NCBI GenBank assembly: GCA_947176415.1
Contig: CAMWQJ010000007.1
Location: 1-58,212 of the forward strand
DNA from: an uncultured Ruminococcus sp.
GTDB taxonomy: Bacteria > Bacillota > Clostridia > Oscillospirales > Ruminococcaceae
Direction of reading: 5' to 3'
Length of the DNA: 58,212 bases
Shown in pieces: positions 35,941 through 44,966 of the stretch. Both the position numbers and the translations under genes were made by a program. The first letter of the stretch is position 1. Every line of letters starts with the position of its first letter. Below the pieces are notes generated by a model. It made no database searches and was not told where the DNA came from. It saw nothing but the letters and a program-made list of their open reading frames with translations.

Positions 35941-35969
35941 ATTATATCATATATGTTTTCTGTTTTCAA
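35941..35969 (-). promoter_or_regulatory. sigma-A promoter of the P-type ATPase gene
   Basis: Minus strand TTGAAA (35964-35969), 17-base spacer, TATAAT (35941-35946). Confidence 0.83.
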
Positions 35970-36001
35970 TCGGGAAAGTGTGATAGGCGAATGAAATTTT
36001 T

Positions 36002-37333
36002 TTACATATAGCCGTATTTTGATTTGTTGCGGAAAACAAAGAACAGTGTTACCGACAGTGCGAGGAGTTCTGAAAAAATTATTGATACCCATATACCGTT
36101 GAATCCGAAAATCATTGGAATAAATATAACCATGATTATCGGAAAAACAAGAGTTCTCAGGAATGATATAACCGCCGATACAAAACCATTGTTAAGAGCC
36201 GTAAAAAATGACGAACCATAGATATTGAATCCTGATATAAGATAAGATATTGCGTATATGCGGAATGCGTGTATAGTCAGGTCGAAGAGTTGAGGTTTGT
36301 AGCCGACGAATATTTCAGCCAGCGGATTGGCGATAACCTGTGAAAGCAACATCATGGCAACGGCGGTGAAAGAAATTACCGAAATGCTTTTGCGGAAGAT
36401 GTTTTTCAGTTCGTCGGAATTTTTCGCACCGTAGTTGTAGCTTACAACGGGAGCAGAGCCGATTGAGAATCCTATGAATATTGATACAAATATAAAGCTA
36501 ACATACATGATTACGCCATATGTCGCAACGCCGTCCTGTCCTGCATATTTCATAAGCTGACCGTTATAAAGCATATTTACAAACGACATTGAAAGGTTTG
36601 TCATGAGTTCGGAAGAGCCGTTTGTGCAGGTACGGAAGATTATATGCCTGTCGAATCTGAACTTTACGAAATGCAGAAGACTTGAATTTTTCCTTGCAAA
36701 GTAGAAAATGGGAATAATTGCTCCGACAATCTGCGAAAGACTTGTGGCAAAAGAAGCACCCTGAACACCCCACCCGAATACGCCTATGAAAAGAAAGTCA
36801 AAAATCATATTTGTAACGCCTGCGAGAACGGATATTCCGAGACCTATATTTGGCTTGCCAGCCGTGACAAAAAAACTCTGGAAAACATTCTGTACCATAA
36901 AAAAGGGTATTGTGAATATCTGTATTCTGCCGTATTTTATGCAGTAGTCAAGCATATCTCCCGAAGCACCCATGAGAACGGCAACGGGTCTGAGAAAAAC
37001 AAGTCCGAGAACGGCGAGAATCACGCCCGTTATTATATTTGTCACCGTAATCATTGTGAAGTATTCGTCGGCGAGACTTTTTTTACCCTCGCCCATAGTC
37101 TTTGCGACTATAGCACTTCCGCCCGTACCGAACATGAAACCGAAACACCCTAAAGCCATAAGCAACGGCATTATGAAGTTTACAGCGGAAAAAGCAGTCT
37201 CGCCCGCATAGTTTGAGACGAAAAGTCCGTCAACAACGCCGTATACCGATGTGAACACCATCATTATTATCGACGGCAGACAGAATTTTATAAGTTTTTT
37301 CATTGTGAAATGTTCTGAAATCTGAATATTCAT
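36002..37333 (-). CDS. MATE-family efflux transporter
   Basis: A 443-residue, twelve-segment transporter of the MATE (MepA/DinF-like) family, exchanging Na+ or H+ for cationic drugs or metabolites. The first half shows CLPSIIMMVFTSVYGVVDGLFVSNYAG and GTGGSAIVAKTMGEG, and the second half repeats the pattern with GFSIGSAPVVSYNYGAKN. AAAGGA lies 10 bases before ATG. It is on the same strand as the P-type ATPase, but a promoter between them suggests separate transcription. Confidence 0.92.
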   Translation of the reverse strand: MNIQISEHFTMKKLIKFCLPSIIMMVFTSVYGVVDGLFVSNYAGETAFSAVNFIMPLLMALGCFGFMFGTGGSAIVAKTMGEGKKSLADEYFTMITVTNIITGVILAVLGLVFLRPVAVLMGASGDMLDYCIKYGRIQIFTIPFFMVQNVFQSFFVTAGKPNIGLGISVLAGVTNMIFDFLFIGVFGWGVQGASFATSLSQIVGAIIPIFYFARKNSSLLHFVKFRFDRHIIFRTCTNGSSELMTNLSMSFVNMLYNGQLMKYAGQDGVATYGVIMYVSFIFVSIFIGFSIGSAPVVSYNYGAKNSDELKNIFRKSISVISFTAVAMMLLSQVIANPLAEIFVGYKPQLFDLTIHAFRIYAISYLISGFNIYGSSFFTALNNGFVSAVISFLRTLVFPIIMVIFIPMIFGFNGIWVSIIFSELLALSVTLFFVFRNKSKYGYM

Positions 37334-37353
37334 ATGTAATAAGTCCTTTCATA

Positions 37354-37392
37354 AAAAATAAAAAACTGCTGTACCTTTTCAGAATACAGCAG
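37354..37392 (-). terminator. intrinsic terminator after the HMA gene
   Basis: Perfect 8-bp stem CTGCTGTA/TACAGCAG; on the minus strand it runs into a T-rich tail. Confidence 0.87.
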
Positions 37393-37402
37393 AAAAAACA
37401 GT

Positions 37403-37660
37403 TTATTTTTTACCAAATAAACCAAACTTTTTCTTTTCGTACGTTTCGCTTGTCATTGATACGAACGTATAGCCCGCTTCCTCAACGACTTCACGGAGTT
37501 TTGATTCGTCGGGTACTGTTTCTGAAATTATTTCCGTTTCGCCTTTTTTGCTTGACGAGGTAATATTTTCCGTAACAAATGCACGGCTTACGGCATTATT
37601 AACGTGCTTTTCGCAGTTACCACACATCATGCCTTCAATTTTGACAATAGTCTTGACCAT
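37403..37660 (-). CDS. heavy-metal-associated (HMA) domain protein, CopZ-like
   Basis: An 85-residue protein, mostly one HMA domain: the metal-binding loop GMMCGNCEKHV has the CxxC pair typical of copper chaperones and of pump N-termini. The C-terminal tail KKKFGLFGKK is basic. ATG at 37660 follows AAGGAG by 9 bases; upstream in-frame starts lack a ribosome site. It stands alone, with its own promoter and terminator; the nearby P-type ATPase is not of the copper type, so a pairing with that pump is unlikely. Confidence 0.85.
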   Translation of the reverse strand: MVKTIVKIEGMMCGNCEKHVNNAVSRAFVTENITSSSKKGETEIISETVPDESKLREVVEEAGYTFVSMTSETYEKKKFGLFGKK

Positions 37661-37696
37661 AGAAAACAACTCCTTCTGAATTATAACAGTAATATG

Positions 37697-37725
37697 ATTA
37701 TATATCAGTTTTTTGTCTTTGTCAA
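37697..37725 (-). promoter_or_regulatory. consensus sigma-A promoter of the HMA gene
   Basis: Minus strand TTGACA (37720-37725), 17-base spacer, TATAAT (37697-37702). Confidence 0.88.
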
Positions 37726-37756
37726 TAGTATTTTTCATAATATTGCTTTTTATGCC

Positions 37757-37794
37757 AAAAAATACGCTTTCCCGTCATAAAAGAAAGCGTATTT
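37757..37794 (-). terminator. intrinsic terminator after ackA
   Basis: Perfect 12-bp stem AAATACGCTTTC (37760-37771) with GAAAGCGTATTT (37783-37794); T run follows on the minus strand. Confidence 0.9.
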
Positions 37795-37841
37795 GAAAAA
37801 ACATATTGATTTTCAGATAATATTACTGTATAATAATATTA

Positions 37842-39041
37842 TTACTTTGAGATGAGTGCGAGGGTATCTCTTGCTATGAGAAGTTCTTCATTTGTCGGTA
37901 CAACCCATACTTCAACCTTTGAGTCCTCAGATGAAATCTTTTTAAGCTGACCTCTCATGCCGTCGTTTGCGGACTTGTCGAGCTTGATGCCGAAAAATTC
38001 CATATCCTCGCAGACTTTTTCCCTTACGTCGTAGGCATTTTCACCGATACCGCCAGTAAACAGAACAGCGTCAAGACCATTCATTACAGCACTGTAAGAG
38101 CCGATGTATTTCTTAATCTCATAAACGAGCATATCAGATACGAGTTTTGCCCTTGCGTTGCCGTGTTCCGCAGCGTCTGTTATGTCACGGTTGTCAGAAC
38201 CAACACCGGATACGCCGAGGAAGCCGGACTTCTTATTCATATAGTCGCTCATTTCAGCAGGAGTAAAGCCGTGCTTGTCTGCAACGAAAGTTACGGCGGA
38301 GGGGTCGACCGAGCCGGTACGTGTACCCATTACAACACCGTCAAGGGGGGTGAATCCCATTGAGGTATCAACAGACTTACCGCCGTCAACAGCAGTTATT
38401 GAAGAGCCATTGCCGAGATGGCATGAAACGATTTTCAAATCCTTTATGTCTTTTCCCATAGCCTCAGCGAGTGCGGAAGAAACAAATCTGTGAGACGTAC
38501 CATGGAAACCGTATTTTCTTACGTGGAGATTCTCATAGTCATCATACGGCAGACCGAACATATATGCCTTTGGTGGCATTGTCTGGTGGAATGCCGTATC
38601 AAATACAGCAACCTGAGGAACGTTTTCGGGAATAACCTTTTTGCAGGCACGGAGTGCGAGAGCGTGGGCGTGGTTGTGTACGGGTGCGAGTTCACGGAGT
38701 TCGTCTATCTTGTCGATGATTTCGTCTGTCACGAGTACGGACTTGTCAAATATATCAGCACCCTGTACTATTCTGTGACCTACTGCCGAAATTTCGTCCA
38801 TGCTGTCAATAACTTTTGCGTCGCCTGTTGTGAGAGCCTCGACGAGCTTCATAAATGCTTCCGTGTGGGTCGGGAAAGAACAGTCAGCCTCAAACTTTCT
38901 TCCGTCGCCTGTCTTGTGTGAGATATGACCGTCAATGCCTATACGGTCGCAGTTTCCTTTTGCAATTACGCTTTCGTCGTCCATATTGATAAGCTGATAT
39001 TTCAGCGATGAACTTCCTGCGTTTACAACCAAGATAATCAT
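37842..39041 (-). CDS. ackA: acetate kinase
   Basis: Makes acetate and ATP from acetyl phosphate and ADP, the last step of acetogenic fermentation. The family N-terminus ILVVNAGSSSLKYQL, VAVFDTAFHQTMP, YGFHGTSHRFVS and GSSITAVDGGKSVDTSMGFTPLDG are all present, and FTGGIGENA lies near the C-terminus. The start at 39041 (MIILVV) is chosen from family alignment; a GTG at 39053 is too close to AAAGGA and the chosen ATG is 14 bases from it. pta is not in the window. Divergent from tmcAL, an acetate-using enzyme. Confidence 0.96.
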   Translation of the reverse strand: MIILVVNAGSSSLKYQLINMDDESVIAKGNCDRIGIDGHISHKTGDGRKFEADCSFPTHTEAFMKLVEALTTGDAKVIDSMDEISAVGHRIVQGADIFDKSVLVTDEIIDKIDELRELAPVHNHAHALALRACKKVIPENVPQVAVFDTAFHQTMPPKAYMFGLPYDDYENLHVRKYGFHGTSHRFVSSALAEAMGKDIKDLKIVSCHLGNGSSITAVDGGKSVDTSMGFTPLDGVVMGTRTGSVDPSAVTFVADKHGFTPAEMSDYMNKKSGFLGVSGVGSDNRDITDAAEHGNARAKLVSDMLVYEIKKYIGSYSAVMNGLDAVLFTGGIGENAYDVREKVCEDMEFFGIKLDKSANDGMRGQLKKISSEDSKVEVWVVPTNEELLIARDTLALISK

Positions 39042-39083
39042 TTCTATATTCACAATCCTTTCAGAAATATATTTGCATATATA

Positions 39084-39111
39084 ATTATATACTTTTTTCC
39101 GTAAATTGCAA
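39084..39111 (-). promoter_or_regulatory. putative sigma-A promoter of ackA
   Basis: Minus strand TTGCAA (39106-39111), 16-base spacer, TATAAT (39084-39089). Confidence 0.6.
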
Positions 39112-39251
39112 GCCTTTTTGAAAAAATTATCTTATTAAACTTTTAAAACAGCAGAAAAGTAAACAAAGGAAGATGAAAAAATCTGAAATATTATGTACAA
39201 TAAATGAAATTTTTCCGTTAAACATTGAAATTTGTGAGAAGAGGTAGTAAA

Positions 39252-40451
39252 ATGAAAATCAGTGGTATAATCTGTGAATATAATCCGTTCCACAACGGAC
39301 ACCTTCACCACATACGAGAAACAAGGCGGAACGGTGCGACGCATATCGTCGCCGTCATGAGCGGTAATTTTGTCCAGAGAGGCGATGTTGCCGTAATAGA
39401 CAAGCTCGAAAGGGCAAGACTTGCGGTTAAATCGGGAGTTGATTTGGTTATCGAACTTCCTGTTCAGTATTGTCTTTCCTCGGCTGAGAATTTCGCCACG
39501 GGGGCAGTATGGCTACTTAACTCCCTCGGCGTTGTTGACGAACTGTCTTTCGGCAGTGAATGCGGTGATTTGCGGAGACTGTACAACGCCCTCGGAAAAA
39601 TTCAGGACGTGGCGGTTTCCTGTCATGATGATATAATAAATATCATGGAAAAGGGTTATACTTATCCTAAGGCACTTAATTCCGTCATAAAAGGCACAGA
39701 CCCTCAGACAGCATCTGTTATTGCAGAGCCGAATAATCTGCTTGCCATAGAATATCTCCGCTCGCTGAACAAGTTTTCCTCAAAGATAAAGCCGTTTACG
39801 GTAAAGCGTACAGGGGCGGAACATGACAGGGCAGGCTATCTAAACGGCATAACAAGTGCGTCTGATATAAGGCAGATTATTTTAAGGGGCGATATATCGC
39901 ATATAAGACATTATATGCCAACGATATGGGCAGATGCGGTTGAAAATGCAGTATACAGAGGGGAGATTTCCTCGCTCAGCCGTCTTGAAAGGGTAATGCT
40001 TTATAAACTCCGCACCTCTTCACCCGAAGAGATAGCCAATATAAACGATGTCGGACAAGGGCTTGAAAACAGAATATACGAGGCAAGAAAAGCAGGGTCT
40101 TTTGACGAGCTTTTCTTCACAGTCAAGACAAAACGTTATACCATGGCACGCATACGACGCATTATGCTTTCAATTCTGCTTGGCATTACAAAAGATGACA
40201 TGAAACATCTTTCACCTTTCGGCAGAATACTTGCGTTTAACGAACACGGACACGAAATTCTCGCAAAGGCTAAGGGCAGGACGGCTATTCCGTACGCCTC
40301 TTCAATTGCGAAACTCTCTCAGCTCGGCGGAACTGCAAAGAGGTTTGCCGATATTGAGATACGTGCATCTGATGTATATGGTCTTTCACTTGAGACGGTG
40401 ACTTCAGCCCAGAAGGACTACAGGGCAAAAATTATGATAGATATGGAGTAA
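39252..40451 (+). CDS. tmcAL: tRNA(Met) cytidine acetate ligase
   Basis: TmcAL (formerly YlbM/DUF795) uses ATP and acetate to make acetyl-AMP and acetylate C34 of elongator tRNA(Met). The nucleotidyltransferase-type HxGH motif is at the start (EYNPFHNGHLHH), followed by VMSGNFVQRGDVAVIDK and VIELPVQYCLSSAENFA. The 399-residue length fits. ATG at 39252 follows AGAGGTAG; an upstream in-frame start is less likely. It leads an operon-like run with a C39-like lipoprotein (3 bases apart). Confidence 0.94.
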   Translation: MKISGIICEYNPFHNGHLHHIRETRRNGATHIVAVMSGNFVQRGDVAVIDKLERARLAVKSGVDLVIELPVQYCLSSAENFATGAVWLLNSLGVVDELSFGSECGDLRRLYNALGKIQDVAVSCHDDIINIMEKGYTYPKALNSVIKGTDPQTASVIAEPNNLLAIEYLRSLNKFSSKIKPFTVKRTGAEHDRAGYLNGITSASDIRQIILRGDISHIRHYMPTIWADAVENAVYRGEISSLSRLERVMLYKLRTSSPEEIANINDVGQGLENRIYEARKAGSFDELFFTVKTKRYTMARIRRIMLSILLGITKDDMKHLSPFGRILAFNEHGHEILAKAKGRTAIPYASSIAKLSQLGGTAKRFADIEIRASDVYGLSLETVTSAQKDYRAKIMIDME

Positions 40452-40454
40452 AAA

Positions 40455-41444
40455 ATGATATCCGAATTTCTGAAAACCGCTGTTGTTGCGACAGCCTTAA
40501 TGATTACACTGACCTCTTGCGGAAACAGGGTTAGACTTATGAACAACTCTACGGAAGCCGACGCTGTCGGAATTGAAATGTCAGCTGAGGGAAGCTATGT
40601 TGAACGTGAGGGCTATAAAAACAAAGAACCACAAGCCGAAGAGCAGTGCATAGAAAAAGAGATAACAACGGAAGAAGAAACAGAACCCGCAACAGAACCG
40701 CCGACAATTGATATACACTATACGGACTATGCACTTCCCGAATCGTGTATAATTGACGATTTCAGGACGGTTATGCAGAATCCCGAACTCCCGACGGGTT
40801 GCGAGATTACTGCACTTACGCAGACTCTTAATTTTCTCGGATTTGATATAGATAAGGTGACAATGTGCGACAAATATATGTCGACGGACTATGAGGGCAA
40901 ATATACAATGAATCAGTGCTATATCGGCGACCCGAAATCCGTGACGGGCTTTGGTTGCAGTGCGCCTGTTATATGCAAGTCTGCAAAGCGTTACTTCCGT
41001 GTGGAAAAGTCGGAATGCTATGCAGAAAATCTTACGGGAACTGATTTTCAGGAGCTTTTTTATCAGATAGACCAGGGACGCCCCGTTATTGTGTGGGCGA
41101 CTATGTATCTCATGGACACAAAGCCTGAATATGTCTATACTGCCAAGAACGGTGAAGAAATGTGGTTTTGTACTTATCAGCACTGCCTGACACTCTATGG
41201 GTACGACCTGAAACAGAGAATTGTATATCTCGCCGACCCACTCGTAGGCAATACGACTTATCCGCTTGACAGGTTTGAAGATATTTACGATATACTCGGC
41301 AAACAGGCGGTTGTGATATGCGGAGATGCGGAAAACGGACTTGATGCCGAGCAGAAGCCCGTTACAAGAAGTGAGGAGACGGCGGAGATTACGACAAGTG
41401 AAAAGACCGAAACAACGTCCGCAATAACTACAGATAACAAATGA
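40455..41444 (+). CDS. lipoprotein with C39-like cysteine peptidase domain
   Basis: A 329-residue predicted lipoprotein: signal with lipobox LTSC at about residues 19-22, a Glu/Thr/Pro-rich linker to about residue 90, then a Peptidase_C39_2-type domain. Catalytic Cys is in LPTGCEITALTQTLN, His in YQHCLTLYGYD, and Asp in YLADPLVGN. A Thr/Glu-rich tail follows. Such proteins are extracellular and lack the ABC part of bacteriocin C39 transporters; substrates are unknown. The following HAD gene overlaps its stop by four bases (ATGA). Confidence 0.85.
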   Translation: MISEFLKTAVVATALMITLTSCGNRVRLMNNSTEADAVGIEMSAEGSYVEREGYKNKEPQAEEQCIEKEITTEEETEPATEPPTIDIHYTDYALPESCIIDDFRTVMQNPELPTGCEITALTQTLNFLGFDIDKVTMCDKYMSTDYEGKYTMNQCYIGDPKSVTGFGCSAPVICKSAKRYFRVEKSECYAENLTGTDFQELFYQIDQGRPVIVWATMYLMDTKPEYVYTAKNGEEMWFCTYQHCLTLYGYDLKQRIVYLADPLVGNTTYPLDRFEDIYDILGKQAVVICGDAENGLDAEQKPVTRSEETAEITTSEKTETTSAITTDNK

Positions 41445-42088
41445 TTAGGGGAATAATATTCGACCTTGACGGAACGCTGATAGACTCAATGCCTGTATGG
41501 TATGAGGTGGACAGAATTTTTCTCAGGGAACAGGGTATAGAAAATCCGCCAGAGGATATTTCCGAAAAGGTAAAAAAAATGACAATAGAGAAGTCCTCGG
41601 AGTTTTTCATAAATACTTTTAATCTGAAATGTGACGTGCCGTATATAATAAAACGGATAGAAGAAATTGTTAAAAAGGAATACGAAGAGAATATACCTTT
41701 AAAGCCGTATGTGAATGAACTGCTTGATTTTCTTGATTCAAAAGGTTTGCATTACGGCGTGGCGACCGTGACATATAAAAGTCTTGCGGAGGCTGTTCTG
41801 AAAAGGCATGACATATACAAAAGGCTTGATTTTATGCTGACTGTTGACGAGTATCCGCTCGGCAAGAAAAATTATGATATTTATAAAGGCGGTGCGGATA
41901 TTCTCGGATTAAGTCCCGAAAATTCGCTTGTGATTGAAGATTCCCTGCACTGCATACAGACCGCAAGGGCTGGCGGATTCGTAACGGCAGGGGTATATGA
42001 CGAGATGTCGGCAGATGACGGAGAGGAAATAAAAATCACCGCTGATTATTATTTTAAAAATCTTTCAGAAATTGTAAGTATATTTTAA
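41441..42088 (+). CDS. HAD-superfamily hydrolase (beta-phosphoglucomutase-like)
   Basis: A 215-residue HAD phosphatase or mutase. Motif I FDLDGTLIDSMP gives the nucleophile Asp9 and acid/base Asp11; motif II is VATVTYKS (Thr), the motif III lysine lies in GKKNYDIY, and motif IV is VIEDSLHCIQTARAGG. The helical cap between motifs I and II classes it with subfamily IA beta-PGM/phosphoglycolate types. Substrate cannot be told. It starts inside the last codons of the C39-like gene. Confidence 0.9.
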   Translation: MIRGIIFDLDGTLIDSMPVWYEVDRIFLREQGIENPPEDISEKVKKMTIEKSSEFFINTFNLKCDVPYIIKRIEEIVKKEYEENIPLKPYVNELLDFLDSKGLHYGVATVTYKSLAEAVLKRHDIYKRLDFMLTVDEYPLGKKNYDIYKGGADILGLSPENSLVIEDSLHCIQTARAGGFVTAGVYDEMSADDGEEIKITADYYFKNLSEIVSIF

Positions 42089-42114
42089 GGCGAACATTGT
42101 TCGCCTGAATTTTT
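42089..42114 (+). terminator. weak terminator-like hairpin before mnmA
   Basis: Perfect 7-bp stem GGCGAAC/GTTCGCC with a three-base loop, then TGAATTTTT. It would give partial termination at most. Confidence 0.5.
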
Positions 42115-42134
42115 ATGTAAAGGACAGTGAGAAA

Positions 42135-43211
42135 ATGAAAAGGGTAATGGTTGGAATGAGCGGAGGAGTAGACAGCTCCGTAACTGCTATGATTCTGAGG
42201 GAGCAGGGCTATGAGGTAATGGGAGTCACGCTTAAACTTTTTTCCGATGATGATATTATAACAGCTGAAAAGGACGGAAAAACGTGCTGTGCGTTGTCAG
42301 ACGTTGAGGACGCAAGGAGCGTTGCAAGAAAACTCGGATTTGAACATGTTGTTTTTAATTTCAGGGATAATTTCCGTGAGTGCGTCATGAAAAACTTTGC
42401 GGACAGCTATCTGAGCGGAAACACGCCTAATCCGTGTATCGAGTGCAACAGGCACGTGAAATTTGATAAAATGCTGAGGAGGGCAATGGAGCTTGGCTAT
42501 GATTATATAGCGACAGGGCATTATGCGGTTAATGAGTATGACGAAAAGTCGGGGCGGTACATTCTGAAAAGACCGAAAGACCGCACCAAAGACCAGACTT
42601 ATGTATTGTATTCGCTTACGCAGGAACAACTCGCACATACGATTTTTCCGCTCGGTGTTCTCGAAAAATCGGAAGTCCGCAGACTTGCGGAGAACGCAGG
42701 GCTTGTAAATTCAGATAAGCCCGACAGTCAGGATATTTGCTTTGTTCCCGATGGAGATTATGTTTCTTTTATAAAGCGGTTTACGGGTCTGGAATCAGAC
42801 GAGGGGGATTTTATCGGCACGGACGGAAAAACTCTCGGCAGGCACAGGGGAATTATAAACTACACTATCGGACAGCGGAAAGGGCTTGGAATAGCACTCG
42901 GCAGACCTATGTATGTAGTTGAGAAGAATATTGAAAAAAATACTGTAATGCTCGGCGACGAGGTGGATTTATATACTGATTCGCTGATTGCTGTTGATGT
43001 GAATTTAATATCCGTGGCGGAGATTTCAGAGCCTATGAAAGTAACCGCAAAGACGAGATACAGCCAGAAAGAGCAGAACGCTGTTGTTTCTTACATAGGA
43101 AACGGCGAATATGTAGTTGATTTTGAGAAACCGCAGAGGGCAGTTACAAGCGGACAGGCGGTTGTCTTTTACGACGGAGACGTTGTTGTAGGCGGAGGGA
43201 CTATAAAGTGA
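42135..43211 (+). CDS. mnmA: tRNA-specific 2-thiouridylase MnmA
   Basis: MnmA adds sulfur to U34 of tRNA Lys, Glu and Gln. The 358-residue protein has the ATP PP-loop MSGGVDSSVTA (about residues 8-18), the catalytic Cys in NTPNPCIECNRHVKF, the second Cys in DSQDICFVPDGDY, and the TIGQRKGLGI region that contacts tRNA. AAAGGA lies before ATG. Its last bases hold the GTG start of the next methyltransferase gene, part of a tight modification-enzyme cluster. Confidence 0.96.
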   Translation: MKRVMVGMSGGVDSSVTAMILREQGYEVMGVTLKLFSDDDIITAEKDGKTCCALSDVEDARSVARKLGFEHVVFNFRDNFRECVMKNFADSYLSGNTPNPCIECNRHVKFDKMLRRAMELGYDYIATGHYAVNEYDEKSGRYILKRPKDRTKDQTYVLYSLTQEQLAHTIFPLGVLEKSEVRRLAENAGLVNSDKPDSQDICFVPDGDYVSFIKRFTGLESDEGDFIGTDGKTLGRHRGIINYTIGQRKGLGIALGRPMYVVEKNIEKNTVMLGDEVDLYTDSLIAVDVNLISVAEISEPMKVTAKTRYSQKEQNAVVSYIGNGEYVVDFEKPQRAVTSGQAVVFYDGDVVVGGGTIK

Positions 43212-43933
43212 CGGAATACAGATACGAAAAACTTACTGAAAAAATATACGTCTGTGCGAGCAGGGAACACCGTTTCGGGACGGACGCTTTTTTATTGGCG
43301 GACTTCTCGCATTACCGTCAGAAAGACAGGGTATGCGATTTAGGGACGGGCTGTGGAATAATTCCCCTCATAATGCAGAAAAAAATGCCACCTCAGATAA
43401 TATACGCTGTGGACATTCAGGAAGGTGCAATAGAACAGACAAGACTCGGCGTAGAAAAAAGCGGAGTTTCGGGGATAGTGCCGTTATGTGCGGATATGAA
43501 AACGCTGTGGGAAAACGCTCCCCTCGGACAGCTTGACCTTGTTACCTGTAATCCGCCGTATAAGGCAGTAAATACAGGCTTTGAGAGTGCAATAACGGCA
43601 CAGAAAATAGCAAGACATGAAATAATGTGCAATATAGATGATGTGTGCAGGGCAGGGGAAAAACTGCTTAAATTCGGCGGAAGACTTTGTGTCTGCAATC
43701 GTCCCGAAAGACTCAGCGACGTTATAACGGCAATGAAGAAAAACAATATAGAGCCGAAACGGATAAGATTTGTTTCAAAGAATCCCGAAACACCGCCGTG
43801 GCTTTTTCTGATAGAGGGGAAAAAAGGGGCTAAACCTTTTATGACGGTTGAAAATCATCTTTATATCAGGGACGGAGAGGGTTTTTCGGAAGAACTCGAA
43901 AAAATCTATTCAACAGGAAAGGAACAGGCATGA
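43208..43933 (+). CDS. tRNA1(Val) (adenine37-N6)-methyltransferase-like protein
   Basis: A 241-residue SAM-dependent N6-adenine methyltransferase resembling TrmN6/YfiC. It has HRFGTDAFLLADF, SAM motif DLGTGCGIIPL (about residue 40-50), and the catalytic TCNPPYKA near residue 116, diagnostic of N6-adenine methylation. The GTG start overlaps the mnmA stop, and its own stop overlaps the rsmI start (ATGA). tRNA as the substrate is from family knowledge and neighbours. Confidence 0.9.
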   Translation: MTEYRYEKLTEKIYVCASREHRFGTDAFLLADFSHYRQKDRVCDLGTGCGIIPLIMQKKMPPQIIYAVDIQEGAIEQTRLGVEKSGVSGIVPLCADMKTLWENAPLGQLDLVTCNPPYKAVNTGFESAITAQKIARHEIMCNIDDVCRAGEKLLKFGGRLCVCNRPERLSDVITAMKKNNIEPKRIRFVSKNPETPPWLFLIEGKKGAKPFMTVENHLYIRDGEGFSEELEKIYSTGKEQA

Positions 43934-44760
43934 AAGGAACTTTTTACGTTATAGGAACGCCTATAGGCAATCTCGGCGATATAACCGTCAGACAGCTTGA
44001 AATGCTGAAAAGCGTGGACTTTATCTGTGCGGAAGATACGAGAGTGACGCTTAAACTGCTTAACAGGTTTGATATAAAAAATACGCTTGTGAGTTTTCAC
44101 GAGCATTCCACAAAGGCGGAGGCAATGCGGATTATAGAAAGAATACTCAACGGCGAAAACTGCGGTATAGTTACTGATGCGGGAATGCCCTGCATATCAG
44201 ACCCGGGGGAAGTCCTTGTAAAGCTGTGTGCGGAAAACGGCATAGACGTTAAAGTCGTTCCGGGGGCGAGTGCTGTGGTTTCGGCTGTGGCTGTTTCGGG
44301 ACTTGACGGCGGACGTTTTACGTTTGAGGGATTTTTGCCCGTCGGCAGAAAAGAACGTTCCGCACGCCTTGAAATGCTGAAAAACGAAACTGCTTTAATG
44401 GTTTTCTATGAAGCACCGCACAAACTGAAAAATACTCTCGGCGATATGGCGGATTTTTTCGGAAAAGACAGGAAAATCTCTCTTTGCCGTGAACTTACTA
44501 AAATTCATGAAGAAGTTCTGCGGTTTACTCTCGGCGAGGCTGTGGAGTATTATTCCATAAACGAGCCGAGGGGGGAATTTGTTCTTGTGCTTGATGGAAA
44601 TAAAAACAAAGAGAAAATTTCCGTAACTCTCGGAGAGGCTGTGGAGCAGGTCAGGGGACTTGTTGAAATGGGCGAAAAACCCACAGAGGCGTGCAAGGCG
44701 GTTGCAAAGGAAACGGGTTTCAAAAAGGGGGAAATTTATTCCGCTTTCTGCAATACATGA
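43930..44760 (+). CDS. rsmI: 16S rRNA (cytidine1402-2'-O)-methyltransferase
   Basis: RsmI methylates the 2'-OH of C1402 in the decoding centre of 16S rRNA. The 276-residue protein opens with GTFYVIGTPIGNLGDIT, has CAEDTRVTLKLL, and the TP-methylase signature VTDAGMPCISDPGE, all typical of the SAM-dependent tetrapyrrole methylase-like family. The ATG overlaps the preceding stop. It closes the cluster; a long hairpin acts as terminator right behind it. Confidence 0.96.
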   Translation: MKGTFYVIGTPIGNLGDITVRQLEMLKSVDFICAEDTRVTLKLLNRFDIKNTLVSFHEHSTKAEAMRIIERILNGENCGIVTDAGMPCISDPGEVLVKLCAENGIDVKVVPGASAVVSAVAVSGLDGGRFTFEGFLPVGRKERSARLEMLKNETALMVFYEAPHKLKNTLGDMADFFGKDRKISLCRELTKIHEEVLRFTLGEAVEYYSINEPRGEFVLVLDGNKNKEKISVTLGEAVEQVRGLVEMGEKPTEACKAVAKETGFKKGEIYSAFCNT

Positions 44761-44764
44761 AAAC

Positions 44765-44845
44765 AAACACCTGTTCAGGCTCGCTGGATTTTCAGTCCGA
44801 CAGTCAGCAACGTATGTTGCCGAAGATACCTGAACAGGTGTTTTT
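44765..44845 (+). terminator. long branched hairpin with terminator tail
   Basis: A perfect 15-bp outer stem (44765-44779 with 44829-44843) encloses a 49-base loop that holds a smaller stem GCAAC/GTTGC and a GGA/TCC pair block, then ends in five T residues. The outer arm plus T run would end transcription after rsmI. The internal branching is more than a terminator needs. Confidence 0.75.
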
Positions 44846-44905
44846 ATCAGTATATCACGCTTTACGGATATTGTCAACATTAAAATAAAAATATACATAA
44901 AGCCC

Positions 44906-44934
44906 TTGAAATATGCATAGTAATATGTTATAAT
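44906..44934 (+). promoter_or_regulatory. sigma-A promoter of the PHP gene
   Basis: TTGAAA (44906-44911), 17-base spacer, TATAAT (44929-44934). Confidence 0.8.
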
Positions 44935-44966
44935 ATATATAATATCTGTGCAGAAAGAAGGATTTT

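Noticed and set aside
33496-37660. Copper resistance operon (HMA chaperone plus P-type ATPase)
   Set aside because: The ATPase has PEGL instead of CPC and no N-terminal metal domain, and the HMA gene has its own promoter and terminator with a MATE gene between.
40581-41183. 200-codon minus-strand frame
   Set aside because: Opposite the C39-like lipoprotein gene, which has a lipobox and catalytic residues; the antisense product is featureless.
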